DNA of 54,444 nucleotides from CAYUFF01 sp964444075 (lineage in GTDB: Archaea; Aenigmatarchaeota; Aenigmatarchaeia; CG10238-14; SCSR01). Positions 1 through 9,204 of the stretch are shown piece by piece. The stretch spans positions 1-54,444 of the forward strand of contig CAYUFF010000001.1 in NCBI GenBank assembly GCA_964444075.1, written 5' to 3'. The notes under the pieces are model-generated. The model was not told where the DNA came from. It did no database searches and saw only the letters and a program-made list of their open reading frames with translations. Numbering within the stretch: position 1 is the first letter of the stretch; every line of letters starts with the position of its first letter. A program made the translations under genes and the position numbers.

Positions 1-2
1 AT

Positions 3-221
3 TCGGAAGGAAACCTTTTGGTAATAGTTTCCAACGACGGAAAGATGAAGGTGAGCGGCTTCAAAGCTTACGTGGACAACAAGGAGGTCGCGATATTGAA
101 CGAGGTGAAGGAGTTGGATTCTGGCGAAACAGTAGCACTCCAGCTCGATTGGAAGGAGGATTTCTCGAAAGTAGAGGTCGAGACCTCCGAAGGCGCTAAG
201 GACGTCTTCAGAACGATCTAG
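3..221 (+). CDS. C-terminal end of a secreted/pilin-like protein (partial)
   Basis: The reading frame is open from the window edge and stops at a TAG; only about 72 C-terminal residues are present, so the start is missing. The visible part alternates short hydrophobic strands with polar turns (VSGFKAYVDNKEVAIL, then a Leu-Asp-Ser-Gly-Glu turn, then VEVETSEGAKD), a beta-sandwich tail. The pattern of a residue run before YVDNKEV, a GE turn and a final V-T-S-x-G-A segment resembles the C-terminal beta domain of archaeal type IV pilin/archaellin-like proteins; that is family resemblance from memory. No cysteines or membrane segment are visible. Its neighbour downstream is another surface protein. 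Confidence 0.55.
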   Translation, partial: SEGNLLVIVSNDGKMKVSGFKAYVDNKEVAILNEVKELDSGETVALQLDWKEDFSKVEVETSEGAKDVFRTI

Positions 222-530
222 AGGTATTTTCGGTGACGGTTGAGTAATGTTCCAAGGTAATAGGGTTATCGGGTGTGAAAAAGACGTTCCGTGTGTTGCT
301 CTGGTGTTTGATGTTTAACTGTCCTTTTTTCTGGAGCCTATTAGGGGAAATCGAAAAGGATTAAAGTGTATTCTCGGAGGGTTGTTGGATATGCTGTTGG
401 GTAGAAGGAGTGAGTGAACGTTGTGTAGACTTTGGCTAACGATGAGGAAAATGTTGTCTCTGTTAAAAATTTTTAGGGAAAAACCAAATTTTTTCTCAAG
501 ATGACGCGAGCTTCGGAGGAATTCCAGCGG
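222..530. other. Intergenic stretch with probable promoter for the surface glycoprotein
   Basis: No convincing gene is seen in these 309 bases. An AT-rich run around 457-475 (GTTAAAAATTTTTAGG) is the best TATA/BRE candidate for the gene downstream, and GGAGGA at 515-520 is a possible ribosome-binding site for the ATG at 531. Very short frames exist here (for example about 20 codons from 442) but nothing supports them as genes. Confidence 0.4.
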
Positions 531-3500
531 ATGAAGAACCTCTTTCCATTCTTATTCCTAGCTTTATTCCTCCTTTCATTCTTCTTTTACTTGACTCTTG
601 CAGAAAACTTTGAAGCAAGCGTCACGCAAAATTCACCCTCGCCTTGCATTAGCTGCCTAGAGCCTGGTATCGAAAACTTCATAAAAATTTCGATTAACAA
701 CACCGACGCTTCCCTCAACATCACTCAAGTGAACATAACGCTTCCTTCTGGGTTTGGATTCGTTAAGAATAGCAACGGGACTACAGCAAACGAAAGTTCT
801 TCATTCTCCTGTATCGAGCCCAACCTAACTTGGTCCAACATTTCTAAAGTAGGATTCATCAAAAACGGTACCGAGGAGTTTTTCTGGTTCAACGTAACAG
901 TTCCTCAGCTCGTGAACGGGACGCAACTCAACCTGACCGTGACTGTAAAGTTTACCGATGGAAGCGTCAACTCCACCAACCTGACTTTTACCATCTACGA
1001 TACGATTCCTCCAAACTATGAGCATCTCGGCTCCAACCTTACTACAACCCCACATAGGGGTGAAACTTTCTTGTTCTACGCGAACTGGAGCGACAATTCA
1101 GGTGCTGTTGGTTTAGGGAACGCTACGTTAGAAACCAACGTTAGCGGAAGCTGGAAAGTTGAATCTACGAAGGATTTGAACGAATCTTGTACATGGTCGA
1201 ACTTTACCTGGATGATACCCACTAGCGTTAACGTCGGTACCGTGGTAGCGGTGAGGATTAGGGCTAACGACACTGCCAACAACACCAACGTTACCGCTAG
1301 CTTTACTTTTACCGTATGGGGTTATTCTAAGAGTCTAGTCTTCTTGAAGGAAAACGCTACCCACATCAACGTTTCCTGCCGAGTAATCGATGCTACAAAT
1401 TCTTCACCTATTGCGAACTATCCCGTAAAGATCTACAACATAACTCCCTACGGAGAAACTCTCTTAGCCGAAGGTTTGTCAGATAGCGACGGTTGGTTCA
1501 ACTATACGTGGAAAAAAGTGGTTGGGAAGTACAACCTCGTGAAGTTCTCTTGCTCAATCTCCGACAACTCTTCCTTGTTCTACAACGTAACTGAGGTTGC
1601 TAATCAAACCGTGAGGATTTTCCTTACCGCTAACACAACCTTCGGAAATTACACCATTACAAACCTTCTTGAAGCTCACGCTACCCTTCCACACAGGTAC
1701 TTCGTCAACGCCAGCTCGGTAGAGAATTCTACTTTCATCTGGGTGAATTTAACATGGAACAACTGCTCCAAGGACCTAGACTTATTCTTACTCAACTCTT
1801 CGGGAGGATTAATTGAGTTTTCGGTTTCGAAGGAAGGATGCTCAGAAAGTTTGTTAGTTAGGGTGAGCGATGAGGTTTTAGAAATTAGGGTCTACGGAAA
1901 CGTTTCCACGAGCGAGCATTACACTTTAGAGCTTCAGCTTTCAACCATAAACTTTACCAACACTAGCACAAACGAATTCATAGACATCGTGGATTTTGGT
2001 AAAGTTTACCTGGGTAACATTTCTAGGACTAACTTTACCGTGAAAAACGTTGGAAACCTCAACTTCACAATAAGAAAGTTCCAAACTTCTTCTCTCCCTA
2101 ACTCTCCGCACTTAACTAACCTCGGTTTTTACAGGGAGTATGTTTTTAACGGGGTTGAAAGCAAGAACTATACCTTCCTGTTTCCAGAGGCTTCGATCGG
2201 AGTTATCGCGTTGTTAACTTGGGATTCAAACGATAGCTACGAGCTAAGGTTATATTCTCCTAGCGATGTTTTAGTGACGAAGTCTTCTTCCCAGGAAAAA
2301 GCTAGCTACTTTTCGCTCGCTAACGTGTCGAAAAACATGACTTTCTTAAGGTATTCAACTCCTCCTTCTCACGAAGCTGGAGTATGGAAGGTTGAAGTAA
2401 GGAACTTGACTAGATTGGCTACTGGTAACAAGTACGAGTTGGAAATCCTCGTTTTCTACCCAGAGGATAATTTGGTGGCGACTAACTTCACTTCAGCAAG
2501 CCTCAACGAGACTTCAAGCTCATGCGTGGTTTCGCTCAACCTTTCCTCCAACCTCACGAGCGGAAGGTTTTACTACGCTTTCACTCTTGCAGAAAGCAAC
2601 GAAAACGTTCCCGTAGCTTTCTTACTCTTTACTTCGAACACGAGCTCGGCCGAGTTTGTGGTCATGAACCGTCTTGAAAGAAAAACTTTGGAAATGAGCG
2701 AGGACATAGGGTTTAACAGGACCATTCGCTTAGAGATACCGATAAACAACACTGGCAACGCTCCATTAGAAATCAAAGAAATCTCTTGCCCCAAGTTCTT
2801 GAACCATTCGAGCGATACCAAAGCTTACGTAGGAATTAGTTGCTCGCAACTATCGCTTCCCTACGAGCTTCCCGCTAATGGAGGAGTTACTCTGGAAGTA
2901 AACCTTACGTTCAACAAAAGTTCTACCAATGGGTTCAAGGAAGGTATATACTCTGGGGTTTTCAACTTTTCTGTAAACTCTTCTGCGATTTCTGCAACCT
3001 TCAACCTTACTGTAAAGGTGAACCTCACCAGCCGATTGCTCGTGAAGATTCTTTTCATCCAGCCTGAAGTCATTACCGGTGACCAGGAAAAGAACGTTAG
3101 CCTCACGCTCGATATAAGGTTTGCGAACTCTTCAATCATTTCTCCAACGCTCGTGTTGCAGAACTTCACTGATCCTTACATGAAAGCTAGAGACGTTCCT
3201 TCCTACGTAGTAAACCCCACAATCTCTAGCGTTCATACAAGCGGAAGCTTATACAAAGTTAACGTTACCATTTCTCCGTCCCCAGGAAACAACTATACTA
3301 TTTGCATAGGAGTTAACTACAAGGTAACTAACTCCTCCATCATCCTCAGCGGCAGCGATTGCTATCGTTACCTAACAATCTCCAACCCAGCCTTACTCAT
3401 CTACGATATTTCCAAGCCGAGTACCATGTACAACTCAAGCTCTTCCACGGTAAGAGTTTACATTAAGAGTTACGGAAACCGCGACACTCCCGACCCAGCA

Positions 3501-4655
3501 CAAATAAGGTTGCAAGAAACCACTGGCCTTTTGAAAAACATCACCAAGGGCGACACTACTTGTAGCGCAACGTTTGACGAAAGCACCGATACATGGAAAA
3601 TATACTACAAGGCTGGAAACACAACAACCTGCTACGTTTCGTGGAAGATAGAGAGCGGCAAGTCTACAGGAACCGCCTCGCTTAAGCTTTCTTATCCATC
3701 TCATTCACACTGGTGGTTCAACAAATCTATACCATCATTTTCGATTACGATAGAGGCTCCCTCCGAGGAAGAGGAAGAAGAATTTCCGCCACCTGAAGAA
3801 GAGGAGGAGCAACCTACTTACGTGGTCGAGCTTGAGTTTGTAGAAGCTCCTTCGTTAGTCTTGGTAGTCCAAAACGCTACTAACACCACTACCGTCGTGG
3901 TGAAAAACGCTGGAAACAAGACCGTAACGGTATACTTCACCATCGAGAACATAACCTCCGATTGGTTCGCGCTCAACGATTCTTCCGAAGAGCTTTCCCC
4001 AGGAGAGAAAGCAGCATTCAAAATTTTGTTCAACGTAGGAAACGCTGAAATAGGGGATTACGAAGGTAAGTACAAAGCTTCCTGCTCTGAGAAAGTCGTT
4101 AGGAAGAGCTTCACCCTAAGAGTTTTACCGAGCGAGAAGAAAAAGGAGGAGATAAATTCGACGATCGCCGTCTTCAAACAAAACTACTCTTCCCTCGTGA
4201 ACGAAACCAGTGAGCTGGAAAGTCTTGGTTACGACGTCAGCAAGGTGAAAGATTTGCTGAATAAGTTGGAGAAGAAGATAGAAAATGCTGAAAGTTTCGT
4301 GAAGGCGGGGGATTACATCTCCGCTTACCAGCTCTTCGATTCCATCAAATCACTCATAGGCCAAATTCACGTCGAACTTCAAAAAGTCAAGAAGGCAGAA
4401 GAAAGAAAGCCAGAAGAAGAGAAAAAAGCGAAGGGCTTTCCGTGGGGAATAGTTATTCCAGCGCTCTGCGGAATATTCGCCGCGATAATCCTGGCTTATC
4501 TCTTCTGGCCATCTGAAGAAGGATTCCAACCACAGAAAAAGAGATACGTACCTCCGAAGCGAAGAAAGTTTTCGTTTAAAAGACTTTTTTCGGGAGGAGA
4601 GCTCGAAGAAAAGTGGAAAAAGCTCTACCAAAAGTATTCCAAGAGCAGGAAATAA
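531..4655 (+). CDS. Large N-glycosylated membrane-anchored surface protein with Ig-like repeats
   Basis: A 1374-residue exported protein. The ATG at 531 is preferred over 501 because it follows GGAGGA and gives a clean signal sequence (MKNLFPFLFLALFLL...). The ectodomain is a series of beta-sandwich, CARDB/Ig-like modules packed with Asn-X-Ser/Thr sequons, the substrate motif of the STT3 enzyme encoded at 15.5 kb. An acidic Glu/Pro linker near residue 1085 is followed by a membrane-proximal beta domain, a predicted coiled coil (about 1205-1300), one membrane segment (GIVIPALCGIFAAIILAYLF) and a short basic cytoplasmic tail. The C-terminal plan (beta domain, coiled coil, TM, basic tail) is the same as in the giant protein at 18.4-28.2 kb. 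Likely an S-layer or adhesin-type protein; specific ligand unknown. Confidence 0.8.
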   Translation: MKNLFPFLFLALFLLSFFFYLTLAENFEASVTQNSPSPCISCLEPGIENFIKISINNTDASLNITQVNITLPSGFGFVKNSNGTTANESSSFSCIEPNLTWSNISKVGFIKNGTEEFFWFNVTVPQLVNGTQLNLTVTVKFTDGSVNSTNLTFTIYDTIPPNYEHLGSNLTTTPHRGETFLFYANWSDNSGAVGLGNATLETNVSGSWKVESTKDLNESCTWSNFTWMIPTSVNVGTVVAVRIRANDTANNTNVTASFTFTVWGYSKSLVFLKENATHINVSCRVIDATNSSPIANYPVKIYNITPYGETLLAEGLSDSDGWFNYTWKKVVGKYNLVKFSCSISDNSSLFYNVTEVANQTVRIFLTANTTFGNYTITNLLEAHATLPHRYFVNASSVENSTFIWVNLTWNNCSKDLDLFLLNSSGGLIEFSVSKEGCSESLLVRVSDEVLEIRVYGNVSTSEHYTLELQLSTINFTNTSTNEFIDIVDFGKVYLGNISRTNFTVKNVGNLNFTIRKFQTSSLPNSPHLTNLGFYREYVFNGVESKNYTFLFPEASIGVIALLTWDSNDSYELRLYSPSDVLVTKSSSQEKASYFSLANVSKNMTFLRYSTPPSHEAGVWKVEVRNLTRLATGNKYELEILVFYPEDNLVATNFTSASLNETSSSCVVSLNLSSNLTSGRFYYAFTLAESNENVPVAFLLFTSNTSSAEFVVMNRLERKTLEMSEDIGFNRTIRLEIPINNTGNAPLEIKEISCPKFLNHSSDTKAYVGISCSQLSLPYELPANGGVTLEVNLTFNKSSTNGFKEGIYSGVFNFSVNSSAISATFNLTVKVNLTSRLLVKILFIQPEVITGDQEKNVSLTLDIRFANSSIISPTLVLQNFTDPYMKARDVPSYVVNPTISSVHTSGSLYKVNVTISPSPGNNYTICIGVNYKVTNSSIILSGSDCYRYLTISNPALLIYDISKPSTMYNSSSSTVRVYIKSYGNRDTPDPAQIRLQETTGLLKNITKGDTTCSATFDESTDTWKIYYKAGNTTTCYVSWKIESGKSTGTASLKLSYPSHSHWWFNKSIPSFSITIEAPSEEEEEEFPPPEEEEEQPTYVVELEFVEAPSLVLVVQNATNTTTVVVKNAGNKTVTVYFTIENITSDWFALNDSSEELSPGEKAAFKILFNVGNAEIGDYEGKYKASCSEKVVRKSFTLRVLPSEKKKEEINSTIAVFKQNYSSLVNETSELESLGYDVSKVKDLLNKLEKKIENAESFVKAGDYISAYQLFDSIKSLIGQIHVELQKVKKAEERKPEEEKKAKGFPWGIVIPALCGIFAAIILAYLFWPSEEGFQPQKKRYVPPKRRKFSFKRLFSGGELEEKWKKLYQKYSKSRK

Positions 4656-4662
4656 AGATTGC

Positions 4663-5094
4663 TCAAAGGTTCGTCAGCGATTTCTTCTTCAACAGCTCCA
4701 CGATCTTTAGCGTAACTTCTTTCCTTACAACGCCTTCCATACCCTCTAGCTCCTTGAAATCCTTGGAATGGAGAATTCTCTCTAAAATTTCCTTGCAACG
4801 GTTCGTGAGTCGTTGAACCATCAATTGCTCTGTTGCACCGAAGCTTTCGTTCACGCAACCTATGAGCTCGTCGAGAAAAAACATGATGACAGCTTTGTAA
4901 CCATCAAAGAATTTCCCAGCACTTCTCTCCCCAAGCAATTCCCTTTTGACGCTCACCAGCTCTTCGTTCTTGAATTCCCCCAGCCTGAGCAGGAGGTTGT
5001 CGCAAAAGTTTTTCCTGAACCGCTTTGAATCGAGGATTTCTTCTAACACAAGCGAGATCGCTAAGGGTTTGAGCTCTTTGAGCAGCAGCCCCAT
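4663..5094 (-). CDS. Hypothetical helical protein, 143 aa
   Basis: I do not recognise this protein. Starting from the ATG at 5094 it reads MGLLLKELKPLAISLVLEE and continues as an alpha-helical, Leu/Glu/Lys-rich chain with three scattered cysteines and no signal peptide or membrane segment. A longer frame extends upstream to 5250 but overlaps nrdG and has an Arg/Gly-rich composition unlike the rest, so the shorter start is chosen. It sits 41 bp downstream of nrdG on the same strand and abuts the convergent surface-protein gene (7 bp between stops). It may be cotranscribed with nrdDG, but the sequence gives no functional clue. Confidence 0.55.
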   Translation of the reverse strand: MGLLLKELKPLAISLVLEEILDSKRFRKNFCDNLLLRLGEFKNEELVSVKRELLGERSAGKFFDGYKAVIMFFLDELIGCVNESFGATEQLMVQRLTNRCKEILERILHSKDFKELEGMEGVVRKEVTLKIVELLKKKSLTNL

Positions 5095-5135
5095 AATTAA
5101 TACTAGGTTGGAGGAACCTTTTTTGAATTTTTCCT

Positions 5136-5846
5136 TCAAGGGTTCCTCAGCCTTATGTTCACGAACTTCTTGCATTCCTCGATGATTTCCTCTATCTCCT
5201 CCTTCTCGTATGGCGTCAGCCTTTTCCCTCCGACGACCTCTCCATACCACCTGAAATTCTGGAGATAATAAACCCTCGCCCCTCGAATTCGCTTGCAGAT
5301 TTCTACTATATCGTCCTTCGAGATTATCTCTTTAGCTATGGTCGTCCTGAAATCGTACTCTATTTTCGAGTTCATCAGCAACTCTATCGAGCGCTGAACG
5401 TTCTCGAACATCTCTTCGGTAAGCACACCTCCAACCATCTCTCTGTACTTCCCGAACTCCAGCCTCGTCTTTATGTCCATCCCAACGTAATCGACCAAGC
5501 CCTCGTCGATCAACCTTTCTAGAACCTTCGAGTTCGTTCCGTTCGTCTCCAACCCAACCAAGAAACCCATGGATTTTATCCTTTCGACGAACTCGACCAA
5601 ATCCGGTTGGATGGTAGGTTCTCCTCCCGTAATTACGACGGCGTCGACCAACCCCCTGTTCTTCTCCAAGTACGAGAATATTTCTTCCTCAGGAAAATCT
5701 CCTATGCTCTCCATCCTTTCGGGCAACACGAGCTGCGGCACGTAGCAGAACTTGCACCTGAAGTTGCAACCCTTAGTGAAGACTATCGCCGAGACTTTAC
5801 CTGGGTAATCGACTAGGCTTAGCTTTTGGAAACCGCCTATCCTCAT
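5136..5846 (-). CDS. nrdG: Anaerobic ribonucleotide reductase activating protein (radical SAM)
   Basis: A 236-aa radical-SAM enzyme that would use S-adenosylmethionine and a 4Fe-4S cluster to install the glycyl radical in NrdD. The cluster motif CNFRCKFC (CxxxCxxC) lies about 30 residues in, after the typical MRIGGFQKLSLVDYPGKVSA start; the Gly-rich SAM-binding segment VITGGEPTIQ follows, and a later conserved strand reads LVGLETNGTN. The ATG at 5846 overlaps the nrdD TGA in an ATGA arrangement, which fixes the start and implies translational coupling. A longer frame upstream to 5987 merely reads through the 3-prime end of nrdD. It is of the YjjW/NrdG2 size rather than the short E. coli NrdG. 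Confidence 0.9.
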   Translation of the reverse strand: MRIGGFQKLSLVDYPGKVSAIVFTKGCNFRCKFCYVPQLVLPERMESIGDFPEEEIFSYLEKNRGLVDAVVITGGEPTIQPDLVEFVERIKSMGFLVGLETNGTNSKVLERLIDEGLVDYVGMDIKTRLEFGKYREMVGGVLTEEMFENVQRSIELLMNSKIEYDFRTTIAKEIISKDDIVEICKRIRGARVYYLQNFRWYGEVVGGKRLTPYEKEEIEEIIEECKKFVNIRLRNP

Positions 5847-8800
5847 CCCGCCTTCCCCCGAATACTCTCGTCGAACTTCTTCCTCTGCTTGAACTCCTCC
5901 TGCTTGCCTGGATTCCACTGGTCTATCGGCCTCAGGTATCCAACTATTCTCGAATAAACCTCTGCCTCCGCGTTGCACTTGGGACATCTCGGAAACTCTC
6001 CAGGAAGATAGCCGTGAGAAGGACAGATGCTGAAGGTTGGAGTTAGCGTAAAATAGGGAATCCTGAAGTTCTCACAAACCTTCCTAACCAGCGCTACCAC
6101 GCTTTCTACAGGAGGGTTCGCCTCCCCCAGCCAAACGTGCACCACCGTTCCTCCGGTATACTTGAGTTGGAGTGGCTCTTGCAACCTCAGCATTTCCCAG
6201 AGGTCGTCAGTGTAATAAACAGGAAGCTGGGTAGAATTCGTGTAGTAAGGCTCTGCCCCCTTTCTAACGTCTTCCTCGTTCGCGACTATTATGTTCGGGA
6301 ACTTGCTTTTGTCTATCCTCGCCAGCCTGTAGCTGCACCCCTCTGCGGGCGTCGCTTCCAAGTTATAGATGTTTCCCGTTTCCTCCTGGAAATCCTTGAT
6401 CCTTTCGAGCATGAAATCCAGAACTTTCAGCGCGAAGTCTATGCCCTCTTTCTCTCCTATGCTGCAGCCTAGGAAGTTCAAGCAAGCCTCGTTCATCCCT
6501 ATGAGCCCTATGGTTGAGAAGTGATTCTTCCAGTAAGCCCCGGTCTCTTTCTTGATGTTCCTCAGGTAAAACCTAGAGTAGGGGTAGAGACCGAGCTCGG
6601 TGAATTTTTCTAGCCACTCCCTTTTTATCTCGAGCGATTGCTTAGCAAGCTCCATGAGCTCGGAAAGCCTCTCGAAAAAATCGCTCTCATCCTTGGCGAG
6701 ATAGCCTATCCTCGCCATGTTGATGGTTACTACTCCTATACTGCCCGTTAAAGGATAGGCAGCGAACAAACCACCTCCTCTCTTCTTGAGTTCTCTTTTG
6801 TCGAGCCTCAAGTGGCAACAGTTGTGAGTGATGATTCCGAGGGAATGGACGAACAGATGGTTTTTCTCCAGTTCGATGTCGAAAAACTCCTGCTTTTCGT
6901 TCAGCTTTATCAGCTCACAACTCTCTACCCTAACCAACGCGACGTCTCCTCCGGCTATCAATCTGCTAAACCACGTGTGTGCCTCGTACTTATCCAAGGT
7001 TCTTATACCCACCATCCTGGATTTTTTCAAGCCAGGCACTAAGTAAGTAGACTTTGCCATCCAACCCGGCACTCTTTCGTAGAGAGTAGGCTGCTTGGAT
7101 TTCGAGTGCTGGACATAAATCCTTTGACTTTTTTTCTTCTCTCTGTAACAAACCGGTATACCGATCAGCGAGGCCATGATCGCCAAGTCCCTCGCCAACT
7201 CCTTGTCGTTGATGTGCAACTCTTTATTCCTTTCGTATCCATCACCCAGGAAGAAAGATTCGAAGAACGCTTTCATTACGCTAGCGGGGGAGTCGAAGAG
7301 TATCTGCGGTAGCCTCCCGTATTTTCTGAATCCAGCATCATAGAGAGTCCTAGCGATCTCGACGGAGTAAACGTAAAGGTAGTAAGTGTTGTATCTCGGG
7401 TCTTTCCTGCCCTTGGGAGAGTAACCGAAAACCTCCTCTATCAGGGAACGGACTTTCTCGATCAACTCTTTATCTTTATCTTTGCTGTTGAACGTGAACT
7501 GAAGTCCTTTCGGTAACCCGTACGTCCTCACGTTCTTCCTCGTCTCGAATATGTAGTTTCCATCGGCCGTGAAGAAACCGAGCAAGCTGGCTAATTTCTC
7601 GTCGAGAGTAAACTTACCGACCTTTTTGTAACGCCTGCTCAGGCTTCGTCTCGCAGACCTGAGGGTTAGCAACAAATCTCCCTTCCTCACATCCTTGGCG
7701 AGCTTCAGCACGATACCTTGAGGAGTAACCACCGGTATCACGTGGTTGGTAGAAAACCTCACCGACTTCCCGTCGCTAGTGGTTATCCTCACCATCTTAT
7801 CGTCACTCACCCTCAAAAACCTCACGACTTTAACCCACTCCAGCTCGAAGGTTTGTGGGTTGAGGGATAAAACTTCCAACCGCCTTTTCGGAACCTCCCA
7901 ACCATCGCCGTCGAAATCAGCATACTCCTTAGCGATTTCACCCATGGTTTTCCTCTTTATTTCTCCGTCGTTCCTGACCAAAACCTCTTCCTCTGGATGC
8001 AAGCACATGCTCCTAACATCTTCTGGCTTCATGTCGGAGTTTATGAAGTTCGCAAAATAGGGTATCCCGTACTTCGCCGAGGTTTCGAAAATTTTCAAAG
8101 TCCCTTCGCTACCCCAGTCGAAATCCTTCGTTATGTTTATCGTCGGTATCGGAAAGGTAAAGACCCTTCCTACTCCATCACCCTCCAGCATCACTTCCGC
8201 CAGAGCCTTGTTGAAGGTATTCATCTCCTCCTGAAAATCTCCGTAGGTTTCTTCCATGAGTTTTCCTCCTATGATCACAGGCTCATCCTTCATAAAATCA
8301 GGAACTTTTAAGTCGAGAGTTATATTGGTAAAAGGTGTTTGAAATCCGACCCTTGTAGGAACGTTCATGTTGAAGATAAACTCTTGGAGAGCCTGCTTGA
8401 CCTGCTTGAAGTTGAGGTTGTCGTACCTTATGAATGGAGCGAGATAAGTATCAAAGTTCGAAAGAGCCTGGGCTCCCGCTGCCTCTCCTTGAAGGGTGAA
8501 GAGAAAGTTTACCACCTGCCCTAGAGCTGACCTGAAATGCTTCGCGGGCTTGCAGGTAATCTTTCCCCTCACTCCCCTGAAGCCCGTGAGCAAGAGATCT
8601 CTTAGATCCCAACCAACGCAGTAAGCTCCCAACATTCCTAAGTCGTGGATGTGGAAGTCCCCGTTGATGTGAGCCTCCGCTATCTTCCTGTTCCTCTTCA
8701 GATAAATCTTGTGCAGCCAGTACTGGGAGATTACCTGCGAAGATATGTGAAAGTTCAGGGCTTGCAGGGAAAATGTCGTGTTCGCGTTCTCCCTTACAAG

Positions 8801-9151
8801 CCAGGTCTGCTTCTTCAAGTACCCGTCAACGAGCTCCCTTATCTGGTTGTGGAGGGCTCGATAGAGGATGTACGCCTTGGCGGTTTTGTAATGACCGTGT
8901 TCCACCAAAACCTTTTCCACGGCATCTTGAACCTGCTCAACATGAGGAATCTCCCCTGGCTTCAGCTGCTTTTCGAGGAGTTCGACAACCCTATCCGCTA
9001 ACCATTCAGCACGTTTCTTATCCTTACCTCCCACGGCCTGTGCAGCCTTCCAAATAGCCTCGACGATCCTGTTTTTGTCGAACTTTACTATCCTTCCGTC
9101 CCTTTTCCTTATCTTCTCGATTACCATGCTACCAAAACTTTCTTTTTTCAC
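5843..9151 (-). CDS. nrdD: Anaerobic ribonucleoside-triphosphate reductase, intein-containing
   Basis: A 1102-aa precursor; removing the intein (residues 383-777) leaves about 707 residues, normal for class III ribonucleotide reductase. It makes dNTPs from NTPs without oxygen. The N-terminus carries an ATP-cone allosteric domain (IRKRDGRIVKFDKNRI onward). The catalytic core follows, with the conserved MCC motif split by the intein (…DVRSM / CCHLRLD…). Near the C-terminus are zinc ligands in CPSHGYLPGEFPRCPKC and the glycyl-radical loop SRIVGYLRP, with the radical glycine at about residue 1071. The gene is coupled to nrdG by a 4-bp overlap, so the organism makes deoxynucleotides anaerobically. 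An alternative start at the second Met (residue 9) is possible. Confidence 0.95.
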   Translation of the reverse strand: MKKESFGSMVIEKIRKRDGRIVKFDKNRIVEAIWKAAQAVGGKDKKRAEWLADRVVELLEKQLKPGEIPHVEQVQDAVEKVLVEHGHYKTAKAYILYRALHNQIRELVDGYLKKQTWLVRENANTTFSLQALNFHISSQVISQYWLHKIYLKRNRKIAEAHINGDFHIHDLGMLGAYCVGWDLRDLLLTGFRGVRGKITCKPAKHFRSALGQVVNFLFTLQGEAAGAQALSNFDTYLAPFIRYDNLNFKQVKQALQEFIFNMNVPTRVGFQTPFTNITLDLKVPDFMKDEPVIIGGKLMEETYGDFQEEMNTFNKALAEVMLEGDGVGRVFTFPIPTINITKDFDWGSEGTLKIFETSAKYGIPYFANFINSDMKPEDVRSMCLHPEEEVLVRNDGEIKRKTMGEIAKEYADFDGDGWEVPKRRLEVLSLNPQTFELEWVKVVRFLRVSDDKMVRITTSDGKSVRFSTNHVIPVVTPQGIVLKLAKDVRKGDLLLTLRSARRSLSRRYKKVGKFTLDEKLASLLGFFTADGNYIFETRKNVRTYGLPKGLQFTFNSKDKDKELIEKVRSLIEEVFGYSPKGRKDPRYNTYYLYVYSVEIARTLYDAGFRKYGRLPQILFDSPASVMKAFFESFFLGDGYERNKELHINDKELARDLAIMASLIGIPVCYREKKKSQRIYVQHSKSKQPTLYERVPGWMAKSTYLVPGLKKSRMVGIRTLDKYEAHTWFSRLIAGGDVALVRVESCELIKLNEKQEFFDIELEKNHLFVHSLGIITHNCCHLRLDKRELKKRGGGLFAAYPLTGSIGVVTINMARIGYLAKDESDFFERLSELMELAKQSLEIKREWLEKFTELGLYPYSRFYLRNIKKETGAYWKNHFSTIGLIGMNEACLNFLGCSIGEKEGIDFALKVLDFMLERIKDFQEETGNIYNLEATPAEGCSYRLARIDKSKFPNIIVANEEDVRKGAEPYYTNSTQLPVYYTDDLWEMLRLQEPLQLKYTGGTVVHVWLGEANPPVESVVALVRKVCENFRIPYFTLTPTFSICPSHGYLPGEFPRCPKCNAEAEVYSRIVGYLRPIDQWNPGKQEEFKQRKKFDESIRGKAG
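6821..8005 (-). mobile_element. Intein with LAGLIDADG homing-endonuclease domain inside NrdD
   Basis: A 395-residue in-frame protein intron (host residues 383-777). It begins with Cys (CLHPEEEVLVRNDG, splicing block A), has a block-B TxxH-type motif (TNHVIPVV), and ends in HN immediately before the host Cys (block G, GIITHN/C). Between these lie two LAGLIDADG-like helices, LLGFFTADGNY and FFESFFLGDGYE, each keeping its acidic residue, so the homing endonuclease looks potentially active. The insertion lies between Met and Cys of the conserved SMCC motif of NrdD, an active-site-adjacent position typical of inteins. No frameshift or stop interrupts it, so splicing should restore a normal enzyme. 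Confidence 0.92.
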
Positions 9152-9204
9152 GAAAAATCTTTATTTAGAATTTTCTCTCCGACAATCCAACCTTTCCACT
9201 AATC

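Noticed and set aside
248..319. 23-codon frame in the first intergenic region
   Set aside because: No hydrophobic or domain pattern, no ribosome-binding site, and length within chance expectation.
5094..5250. N-terminal extension of the hypothetical gene downstream of nrdG
   Set aside because: The extension overlaps nrdG and is Arg/Gly-rich, unlike the helical body; the ATG at 5094 is a simpler start.
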